From positions 21,310,807 through 21,374,806 of the forward strand of contig NC_040016.1 in assembly GCF_000972845.2 (NCBI RefSeq): a stretch of 64,000 bases of DNA. Reading direction: 5' to 3'. Made by a program: the position numbers and the translations under genes. Under the pieces are notes generated by a model that was not told the origin of the DNA, made no database searches, and saw only the letters and a program-made list of their open reading frames with translations. The stretch is from Larimichthys crocea. Taxonomy: Eukaryota > Chordata > Actinopteri > Sciaenidae. Each line of letters starts with the position of its first letter. The first letter of the stretch is position 1. Positions 34,008 to 44,149 of this stretch are shown one piece after another.

Positions 34008-37000
34008 ACCACAAATACTGTTGTTGGGTCATTATCTGCAGGTACTTTACTATTTTCTGGGCATCTTATTTAAATCTTATTTAAGAAGTTGAATGATTGA
34101 TTGTTGATCATTAGTTCATGTTTTCAAAAAACAAACAAAACAAAAAAAAAATTATGTCTCAGTCGTTCTAAACACAGCATTCTAAAGATGTGTTAGCAAT
34201 TACAGGCCTCATTTACTTCCATCCATATTTTGGCAGCAATTTGGGACAAACAAGATGTCCTTGTTGGGAGTGGTTAGTGCTTTGTGCCATCCAGGTTCAG
34301 TTCTCTATACAATTACCTGTGTGAATAATTACCGTTATCTGTGAGGTGCAGTAAGGCGGGAACTGTGTGACATTGTAATCAGCAGAGCATGGTAATGGTT
34401 GGGTAAACAAGATACGTGACCTTAATATTGAAGACCCCTGTTTGCATTGCAGTAAGAGTAAGACCTCAACAAAGACGTATTTGTGATCAGATAATACGTA
34501 CGTAGTGTTTTTGTAGTGTAAACTACATGTTTTGTCACGTATGATGGATGACCCGATGCCTCCAAACTGTCTGACACTGGCCCAGAGAGGTTTCTGCTCA
34601 TATAAATCAAGTTGTCTCCATATAGAAGTCCAAATCTCATAAGCAGGGTTTCACCATTTGAGAACTCTGTCTTGTCTGTCTTGTTTCTCCCTGGTACAGT
34701 TGTCTACCATAACTCATCTAAGCAAGACATACTGTACCTCAAATCTCTCTCGCCCCACTGATTCACATATTGATCTCACAAAAAATTCCTTTTCTGTGTG
34801 TTTTGCAACTGCATCTTATTTTGTGACTGTAGAAAGTGAAAATCATCCCAGTTTTGCACTTTTGATTTAATTCAGAACTCGTACTGTAATAAACTGTAAC
34901 TATGTTGTGTTGGCTGAGGTCCATTCTAGCTTCCTGACCTGTCTAGAGATTATTACAGCGGTTTGCTTCAGCTTGTTTCATTTGTTATCGAGCTCGACAT
35001 GATCCAATATTATAACCACCCAAGTTCTTGACCCCGCACTAAGCCTCAGTGCCATGAGAATTAGCTCCCCAAAAAGTTGAGTATTATTTATTGTCCCTCT
35101 GCAAAGCTTCATCTGATAACGCTTGATTTCTCTGCTTTTGATTAAGGGAGGTCATTCCAAACAAAACAGAACTGGAGTTATTAGCATTTGGGGAATGGTG
35201 TCTCCGTCATGGTCCTCAGGAGTGAGCCCAAAATATAAATCAACTACAGTAAAACAACTCCAAACAACAAGGTTTTAGTACGAGTGCAGAGACAAATGCT
35301 GACATCTATACAACCAGCCTCCGTGCAGGCAACTCCTGAAGGGACACTTTGAGGACACCTTGGCGTGAAATACTTCCTCAGTATTGGGGATGAGGAATGA
35401 TTTCACTCTGAACACCAGAGGAGGCAAATTGCAGCAGAGAGCATCCATCATGAGTCTATCCGTCAGAGAGTCCATCAAACTTAGACTGATGTGTTTGTGT
35501 CACAAATTCCTAATCTCACAGGGAAGCAGGTTGCCAACACTCTTAAAAAACTACTTTTGATTCTGTGTGACTTTTGTTTAAAAGTCTCTATTGTTGGAAT
35601 TTAGCATAGTCAGTGGAAACCTGCGACACAGATTGCTGGGAGAAACCTTTAAACTAGGTGTTTGTAGCCAAATGCAAAGTTCTTATGGCTTAAGCCCAGG
35701 TCATGATCTTTCCTGAACCCTAACCATGTAGTTTTGTTACATAAATGTGACCAAACTGATCATTTTATGGTAATGTTCCATATGTGCTGAAAGGGCTGGA
35801 CAAAGGATTGTTTGTGTGTGATGACCTGGGATGAGAACGTGTTGTTTAAGTTCACACATACTGTATATCATACAACAACTCCAAGCAGAACATTGGTTTT
35901 GGATCACTGTCAATGCCATCACTGCCAAGTTTTAAAATAGCTTTGAATTAATTATTGTATTTCAAAGATAATTACTGTATAAGGGGAAAAGGACAATGAC
36001 AAAAATAGGAATTCAATTAATGGAAAATGAAAGCATATAATATTAAAATAACTCTGACGCTAATTTAATGAGATAACTATCCTATCAAATAATTAAGAAA
36101 ATAATCAGAATGTATTTATTTGATGCTTTTTTTAAGCTTCAAGTCTCAGCGTGATGTTATATAATCAATATCAGCGGTGGCTGTAACTCTGCTCCATGTT
36201 TGCATCCTCCTTTGATTGAACACTTACGTTAAACTGTTAGCTGCCTGACAGACTGACCACTTACTTGACAGGGCTGATACACGCTGTGGAGGGTTGAACA
36301 GTGATTGCGGGCAACTCGCAGGGAGCGAGAGAACAGCTATCTACTTATAACGAGTCAAGCCAACTCAGCAGGCTCTGACAAGAAAATTGGCAATTTGCTT
36401 CCACTCAGAAACGTCTGGGTCAAGAGGTCGATTGGCTGGCAGGCACGCATGATAGAATAGAGATAAGCAAGCCGTGCACCGCTACCCAGTGACTCCTGCA
36501 GGCATGCGAATTAACAACCGGACCACATTTGATCAATACCTGGAAGCGTCATATCGCTGAAAACATTTGGGGAGTTGGTCTGATGCCTGTAATTCACTCT
36601 GCTGCCTTACTAACACCATTTGGGTGTTTTTAAAAACACCTTTCCACGAGAGAACACATTATTTGTTGTGCACAATTTGGGAGATTGGAGATCCGCCATC
36701 TGCTTTCCTTAATAGAGTCTGACCTCTCTCAGTTGATGTGTCGGTAAAATTGGCAATTTGCTTCTCATCTGAAACATCTGACTGGAAAAGGTCAATTCAT
36801 TTCACCTCCTGTGCAGGAGCTGATGGAGTTGAGCCATGCATTGCTGCCTATAGTGACAGAGAGGGGAGGTGCTGCTGTAGATAAGAGTTGGAATAAATAG
36901 AGACATCTTGATGGTTGCCCCGTTGCAAAATCTGGCTCTGCAACAACACTTTTTTTGATTGTCAGTGCTTTCCAGAATAATTCAGATAAGGACTCATCAC

Positions 37001-37204
37001 AGTTGCTTAAAAGCTATGGTTTGGGTGTGACAGGCAGTCAGACCAACAGTGACAGTTGTCTCGTGTTTTTCTTTCATAACATATTTTTATAAAACAGTCC
37101 ATCTGGACAGTGCATCGTTCACCTCATACCAAGCTGGCTCTCCTCTAGGGTTTGCAATCCTTGTTGCCAGTGTGACTTCGTCTACCTGGGGATCTGGGGA
37201 TCGG
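34008..37204. other. No gene seen; weak internal duplication at 36.3-36.9 kb
   Basis: AT-rich intergenic DNA. Bases 36381-36440 and 36746-36802 share aaaattggcaatttgcttc and the weaker gaaac.tctg and aggtc.att words, suggesting an old tandem duplication of about 365 bp. A perfect 18-bp palindrome (ggtgtttttaaaaacacc) lies at 36623-36640 between them. Confidence 0.4.
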
Positions 37205-37386
37205 ATGGGAGAGCTCCTCCTGTCCACAAAGTGTCCTTGAGCAAAAGACTGAATTCCAAATGATTCTACATGAGTAGGCCAGCAAGTGTGGTGTATAAGT
37301 GTATAAGTGGTATGTGCGCATGGAGGCAATGTAAAGCTTTTTGTACTGAAGCTGAAAATTGCTTTATAAATGCAGTCCTTTTGGCA
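37205..37386 (+). mobile_element. Decayed SINE 3' half
   Basis: Contains aaagtgtccttgagcaaaag, then ctgaattccaaatgattcta and, at the end, gctttataaatgcagtcctt. This is the order seen in a common fish SINE whose better copy lies at 47060-47294. Strongly diverged. Confidence 0.6.
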
Positions 37387-37605
37387 GCTGTTCAGGATCC
37401 TCTCCTTTTGCTCAGTTGTTCAATGTGCTCTTCTCTGAATGTCCAGGCTATAAAAATATGAATATTGTCATAAATCATTTGTTTTCCAAAGGCTGTTAAA
37501 TATTTTCAAAAATCTTGCAGACTAAACTGTGAATGTTTGGTAACTTCAAGCTATTAATTTAGGTTACCATGGTTAAAACAGACCAAAAACTTTCTATGCT
37601 TTAAA

Positions 37606-37895
37606 ACATCCATCCATCTTCTGTATCCACTTATCCTTATCAGGGTTGCGCGGGGGCTAGAGCCTATCCCAGCTGGCACTGAGCATCGTCAGTTCATCAC
37701 AAAGCTGACAGATAGCAACCATTAATGCCCACATTCACACCTACGGGCAATTTAGAGTCAACAATTAACCAATTAACCTTTATGTCTTTGGACTGTGGGT
37801 GTAAGCCAGAGTAATTGTAGAGAACCCGCACAGATGCGGGGACTCCACACAGAAAGAGAACCGAACCGAACCTTCTTGCTGTGAGGCGACGTTGT
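37606..37895 (-). mobile_element. SINE-like fish repeat, reverse copy
   Basis: On the minus strand it carries the head (tcgcctcacagcaag), ttctgtgtggagtcccc, ctacaattactctggctta, ccaaagacataaaggtta, attgactctaaattgccc, gatgctcagtgccagc and the tail ggataagtggatacagaaga then tggatgg. It is fuller than the relative at 10288-10515. Confidence 0.82.
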
Positions 37896-37985
37896 TCTGT
37901 GTGTGCCCTCAGCGCCCTCAAATCCTGATCAAATCAGTTTAATCAACTTTTAGAAATCTCCTGCTAGAATTACGTTAGCGTGCAC

Positions 37986-38561
37986 TAGGGCTGGTAACAT
38001 TCCCCAGAAATTGAATTCGAATATTAGTCTTAAAAAATGGTCCGAATATCGAATATATTCGAATATTCTTAATTAATTAATTAATTATTTTCCCCCCGCG
38101 GAGAATAGGACTTGTAACAGTATTGTAACAGTACCCCGTTATATCCAACAGAGGGCGTTGCACTGCCAAATGTCAAGAAAAACGACCAGTGGTAGTCAAA
38201 CGCTGATTTATTTTCGGTCTTCAAACTAAATCCAAGCGTCATGTTCAACATGTTACATTTAGTGTAACTTCAGTGCAATTTATGCAAAACTGTACTGCTC
38301 ATCGGGATCACTGGTGTGTAGCCTGCTCTTCATTGAGGTGGGGAGCGGGATGGGGTGCTTCCTTGTTGTGTCACGTGACTGCAGATAGCTAGCCTACAGG
38401 TCAGTAAGGGACGCACCATGGGACACAACGGAGGAGAATCAATGCGCGCGCTGCCCTGAGCAAATAGTAAATATTCGAATATTCATTTTTACGTTCGAAT
38501 ATACATATTTTTATCATATTCGAATAATATTCGAAATTCGAATATTAGTTTACCAGTCCTA
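37986..38561. mobile_element. Non-autonomous hAT transposon with TTCGAA-rich ends (576 bp)
   Basis: The left end reads tagggctggtaac and the right end, reverse-complemented, reads taggactggtaaac. The exact 8-bp target duplication gcgtgcac is at 37978-37985 and 38562-38569. Sub-terminal DNA at both ends is packed with ATATTCGAATA/TTCGAA words. The interior (38120-38450) is non-coding. This end structure is known from fish hAT elements. Confidence 0.93.
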
Positions 38562-38569
38562 GCGTGCAC

Positions 38570-38953
38570 CTTTTCACCTTGAGTTCTACCCTCACCCTGT
38601 CTCAATTTGTCTGGATCTCTCCTCTCCCCATCAATCATCTCGGCAAGCTGTCCATCCTCAGTTTGAACTACCTGGCAGCTTGACAAATCAGACAATTGGA
38701 AGATTTAGACACGAGTATACAGTGAACTGTAACAATAATCGATGCCCATGTCCAACACTGTCCATGTAGTCCAGTGCACATACATGCACTCAGGACGCAG
38801 ACACAGACACATGAAACATAGAGTGTACAAAGACAGAGATCAGCAGGGCAGCAGAGGAGACACGAAGTGCTGGATTTGGAAACGTCTTGATCTACAGGGG
38901 GGGAAAAACAGTGTCAAAGAGTGTTCTGCCACTGGTGGCAAGAGTAAATTAAA
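38570..38953. other. No gene seen
   Basis: Spacer between the hAT element and the foldback element; nothing recognised. Confidence 0.4.
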
Positions 38954-39805
38954 CTAGAAAATTCCCGCAGAAAATTTGAGAGTGCCGAGTGGGCTGTTGC
39001 CGGGGGTCTGTATTCAAAAAACACACCTCAAACAGTCATTTTTAACATGTTTATTTACACACATGAGCAGCTAGCACAAACGTGCTAGCCACTAATTCTA
39101 GCATTAGCCGCTAATGTTAGCAATTATCATGTATTTACTACAATGAGCAAAGTCTTATTTTGAAGGGAGTCTTATTTTGAAAATAGCCCCTCCCCCCTCT
39201 CCTCCTTCAGGCAGGCTTGAGGTTGCCAAGCAACCAGGACCAACTGCCGGCCCTAATCAGCAGAGCAGTTACTGCACCTGTTAGAATGTCAGTTGGAAAT
39301 GCTGACAGAGAGAGAGAGAAAATGCTGAGACCACCCCTCGAACAGGAAGGATTTCTGGCCAAACCGTATTTCCAATCATTGAACCGAAATCACTGGGAGC
39401 ATCCTGAGCCCTTCCTGAACGTCTACATAGTTATTTTGTGTTGATAAAGTGAAGAAATGTGACCTTTAGAGCGATTCAAAGAAGCGTTACTTCTGCTTTC
39501 CTCCACAAATGTTCCCGCCTTTTTAACATGGCAGTCATGGCAGTTCCTGTTCGAGGGGTGGTCTCAGCATTTTCTCTCTCTCTCTGTCAGCATTTCCAAC
39601 TGACAATCTAACAGGTGCAGTATTTTCAAAATAAGACACCCTTCAAAATAAGACTTTGCTCATTGCAGTAAAGACATGATAATTGCTAACATTTACAGCA
39701 TTAAATAAACATGTTTAAAATGACTATTTGAGGTGTGCTTTTTGAATACAGACCCCCGGCAACAGTCCACTCGTCACTCTCAAAATTTCTGCAGGAATTT
39801 TCTAG
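38954..39805. mobile_element. Foldback (long inverted-repeat) element, 852 bp
   Basis: The right end is the inverted copy of the left. Left: ctagaaaattcccgcag. Right, complemented: ctagaaaattcctgcag. The arms continue together through ctgttgccgggggtctgtat, gttagcaattatcatgt, caatgagcaaagtcttattt and gctgacagagagagagagaa to about 39347 on the left and 39543 on the right. The left arm has two extra blocks (about 39060-39110 and 39185-39265) missing from the right. The unpaired centre is about 195 bp. No transposase is encoded. No clear target duplication was found, so its class is open. Confidence 0.88.
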
Positions 39806-42569
39806 TATAATAAAAATCCTCTCCCTCTTCTTCTCTTTGTCTCTTTTTGCTTGATGCTATTTGGAGTATAAGAAATACCATGTGTTCTCTTAGAGCCTCT
39901 GCATCTGCCTGTGCTGTCAGTGTTAAGGCAAGTTCTTGCTTCTTGCATCACTCTCGACTTTCTCATATGGATCGAAGCCCATATTTTATTATTCCATTTA
40001 TACTGTTTTTATTTAGGTCGGATTTTTTATAAAAGTTACACTGACACTGTGTTTTTTTTTTTGTTTAGTTTTTTTGTTTGGGAATGGTTTGGAACTTTGC
40101 AACTTTTGTGAATGTTGGTGAGCAGATGACAAGGCAAGGATATTTATGTATATCCTCTGAGAATTGTATGTGTTGTTAAAAATATAATAAATCCAATGCA
40201 GTCTGCATTCACAGACCTGTGACTAGCAGTTATTGTATAGCTTGTATAGTGGAAATTGCAATAACGGAACTGATCTCCCACACAAAAGGGACAGATTCAC
40301 ATTTCCCCAGTAGGTAAGCTGATTTTTCAAGCGTAGGAAAGTTGAAAAGTTGTTATTTTTTTGAGCTGTGTGTAAATTTTTTATGAGCTCAAAAAAAAAA
40401 TCAATGCATGAAGCTCCTGAAAGTTGCAGAATGAAATGACTTCTATGAGGACGTGCAGAGCTCAGTCATGTCTCAGTTTTTTCTGTTCGTAAAAGAGAAA
40501 GTTCTTGTTAACACCGGTGACTTTGCATCATTATTTTAGTATCTAAGTTATCAGGTTATTAGCAGCCACTAATATATTTTAACTGTTCAGTTCATTGAAC
40601 TGTTTTGTTTTGGACGCAAGCTTGTGAAATCTTAGTTTTTGACTTTGAATGAATGTGCTGGGTAAGATGTGATGTCACTGTCACTGCTTGTAAGTGATTC
40701 ACCACACTGTGAAGGATACCCAAAAGTTTTAGATACGCTGTATGTGTTCAATGCCTGTAAACAGTGCCAGACAGTGATCAAAGTGAGGCAATATAAATAA
40801 GTATTGCAGCATAAATTTAAAATGAGCCGTCTGACTTTATACTGTAAGTTCCAGATTTCAAGAGCCGCATTAATAAAACATAAAAAGGTGAGTAAAATGA
40901 CTGCAGGAGGTTTATTCAAACACATGCCTTCATGTGTCACTGTCACTGTGTGCCTCAGCATTCTTTCCATGTGTCACTCAGTCTTTGTTTCGCAGCCACA
41001 CAACAAAATGCCAACAGTCTCAGTATAGAGGTGAGGATATTTATTCCTACCAACCTATTATAGCTGTTATTATGATATTCAAAATCTAATTTTCCTTTGT
41101 CCTAGTTCTCAGATTTCTTAGTCCATGGTGTCTGTAGAAGTGCATCCAGTCACTATTGCAGCAGTTTGACTGATTTATGGTCAATATAAAATTAAAACAA
41201 GCTTCTTTAAAAGGTGCTTTGTCTTTCTTTATGATTAATATCTATTTTGTTCTTTCTTTGTCTGATATGGCAATTCCTATTACAGTTTACATCACAGACA
41301 ACTTCTTTTCACCTCCCAGTCCAGCGATGACACTTTCCCTGCTTCTGACTTGCAAGCGATGGCAGTGATCTGCCAAAATCACCAATCATTACGTGCTTTT
41401 GGTAAAGTAAAAACATTTATACTATGGTCCCATTTTTCTTAACCCATTCCTCAAGCATCTTCAACCTCTGATTCAGGCCAGGTCACATCCCGGTGAAGAT
41501 CATTTTCCTGCCCATTTACTGTACAGTTCTTCATTGCTTCCAGGGTTGGACATGAATTTCAACATAGTTCTTCATTGCTTCCAGGGTTGGACATGAATTT
41601 CAACATTTTGACTGTTAAGGCGAATATTGGAGGCAATAAAACAGGATACAAAGTGCAATATGAAATAGGCAGTCTCCTGACATGAATCTGTCATGGTTTT
41701 AAAGTCATCTTTAAGATTTCCACTTAACAGAGAATTCAGTTTTGCCAAATAAAATATGTCCAAGTCTCGAGGCACCAACTTGAAGAGTTCTTTCAGGGAA
41801 AAGAAATGTGAATCATTGATTAACTTTAAAATGTGAATCCAGGATCTAAAAGTGTTTCATCACTTCGCCGCCCAAATGAATTGAATTACTGACAGCTCCT
41901 AAAAAGAAGCACTGTTTAGTTAAATGTACTACTATTCATTATTTTGTTGGAACAGAAGTCATTTTCTTTTCATTTCTATTTTTCAAGGAGCGTGGGAGGT
42001 GAAAATTTAAAAAAACTTCTCTCTCTTCATCTTCCCTTTTCCATCATGATTTGAATGGCAAGCGGTTGGTACAAATAGCACGGATTCATTCTCCATACAA
42101 ATTATGAAACTGAAGAGGAAGATTATGCTGAAGTTGGAGTTGGATGGCTCACCATGTGCGCTGTCAAATTTAGGGAAATTGCCCTCCAGCGGTTCCTCTC
42201 ATGTGGAAGCCTGCTGTTACAGGCTGCGCGTCCACTGGGAGTCTCTCTTTGATTTCTTTATCTGGTGGTTTTTTAGTGGAAAGGACACACTGTTACACTG
42301 AGCGCTGAAGAAGAAGTTGACTTTTATTGCAGCTTTTGGTGAAAAAGTCAAATTCTTGAAATATGGTTTTAAAAACAACAAACTTTCATCAATGGTCTTG
42401 GTCACACATTCATCACAACCCCTTTCTTCAGACTTTTCGCAGTAGTACAATACCAGCTCTCTGTTTGTCCATTGGTTAATTGTTTTCTGTTGTTTTCAAC
42501 TCAGCTTCTATGTTTCTTCTCAGAAAAAGAGAATCAGTGGCTGTCAGAGGCTTTCAGAACAAATAAACC
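39806..42569. other. No gene seen; contains a perfect 41-bp tandem duplication
   Basis: AT-rich intergenic DNA. The only structure noticed is the 41-bp tandem repeat at 41525-41606, listed separately. Confidence 0.4.
41525..41606 (+). repeat. Perfect tandem duplication, 2 x 41 bp
   Basis: The 41 bases beginning agttcttcattgcttccagg are followed at once by an identical copy, then the sequence diverges. Zero differences imply a recent replication or repair event, or an assembly artefact. Confidence 0.95.
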
Positions 42570-42628
42570 AGACTAACCCCAAGCAACCCTGACAAGGATA
42601 AGTGGTTACAGAAAATGTATGGATGGAA
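42570..42628 (+). mobile_element. 3' tail of the SINE-like fish repeat
   Basis: Reads ccaagcaaccctgacaagga, then taagtggttacagaaaatgt and a (ATGG) end, like the tails of the copies at 10.4 kb and 37.6 kb. Confidence 0.55.
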
Positions 42629-43079
42629 AATTAACCATGCTTAAAAGAAAACTGGTTTACTACAACCTGCTGCTGCTGTTTTATTTTAGGAGCTATTTCA
42701 GTTCTAATAATTTACAAAAGTAATGCCGGATTCTGGGAACCAACAATATTGCCAACAAACAAAAGTTCAACAGGGTAAAAAAAAATGTGAGCAGAAGATG
42801 TAACAAGGTTGTGAACAAGCCAGCTGTTGAACCAGGTTATCCAAACTTAAATAAAACTTAAATAATACCATACTGCAAAGTAGTAAGAGCAAGGTCAAAG
42901 TTTAACCAGTGAACTGTGGTGGACATGTACAGCAGACTGAGTGAGACTTTGTCCTCACTTCCAAATAACTCTGACCAACCTGGGGTTTTGTTTACGACCG
43001 TTGTCACTGGCTGTCGCTCTTGTTCTTTCCCAGTTAAGCCTATTTTTAGTAAATGTGCTTCTGAGATTTCAGCTATTAC

Positions 43080-44149
43080 TGTTGGGTGTCAAAAGTACAC
43101 ACATTCTTTACTCAAGTACAAGTTTAGATACTTGTGTTTAAAAAGACTCTAGTAAAAGTTGAAGTATTGACTCAACTTTTTTACTCAAGTTAAAGTGAAA
43201 AGCACAGGTTCTAAAACATACTTAAAGTATAAAAGTATAAAGTACCGGTAACCTTGTGAATAGACCTACAGTCTGTCCAAGCAAAGAAAAATGAACTGAA
43301 ATCAATACAAAAAGCTACATTGGCCAATCTTTCCTAAACACATTCAAAAAATGAAACTGTACAAGAATGAGGGATTGTGAACTCAATGTGCATGGTGTTC
43401 AAAAACTTTATTGGTATGCAAATGGATATTAGTCACACAAATATTATCCGTCAAAGCAGACTTCAAAGCCTAGACAGTAACATTAAATGCATACCCTTGA
43501 CTAACATCTATTTAACAGCAAGACATCATGTGTAGGTCTTTGACTGCATCTATGTGAGAACTATCACATCACTGTTTCTGTGGTATGGCCAAGGATGGGG
43601 GATGCGTTGCTGGTCTTCTTCACTCGTGGCCAAGGATGGGGGATGCGTTGCTGGTCTTCTTCACTCGACTCTACCACATCACCCGAGGAATCTCCTCCAC
43701 CAACGCTCTCGCTAGCTTTCGCACACATTTCGCTGACCTGGTGCCACCATCACAAACAATTTTAGTTCCTTCCAATGAGTTGCCCGCCTGATTTTAGGCT
43801 ATTTATGTTCATCGTCTTGTGCACGTGAAGACAAATGCACCAATAGGGTTGTCTTATCAGTGTGTGTTTACATACGTTTCTAAGCATAATCCAATCAATC
43901 ACGTTGTCTGCATGGCGCCTTTTACTGATACTGATGGTGAAATTTTACTGTTTATTAATAAGCATCATTTAAACGCAAGAGTAACGACCCTGATTTGAAA
44001 ATGTAGGGAGTAGAAAGTATGGATACTTATGCTAAAATGTAAGAAGTAAACGTCAAAAGTTGGCACAAAAATAAATAGTGAAGTAAAGTATAGATACCCT
44101 AAAATTCTACTTAAGTACAGTATTTGTACTTCGTTACTTCCCATCTCTG
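43080..44149. mobile_element. hAT-like element rich in AAGTACTT-type words
   Basis: The right end, complemented, reads cagagatgggaagtaacgaa, then gtacaaatactgtacttaag. The left end begins near gttgggtgtcaaaagtacac and is followed by many AAGTA/TACTT words (43090-43260), matched at the right by 44010-44130. The terminal sequence is close to that of the element at 54729-55100 (cagagatgtatagtaacaaa). A convincing 8-bp target duplication was not found, so the left boundary is approximate. The interior has no transposase. Confidence 0.72.
43586..43667 (+). repeat. Perfect tandem duplication, 2 x 41 bp, inside the hAT-like element
   Basis: The unit tggccaaggatgggggatgc...cactcg is repeated back to back without a mismatch. 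Confidence 0.92.
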
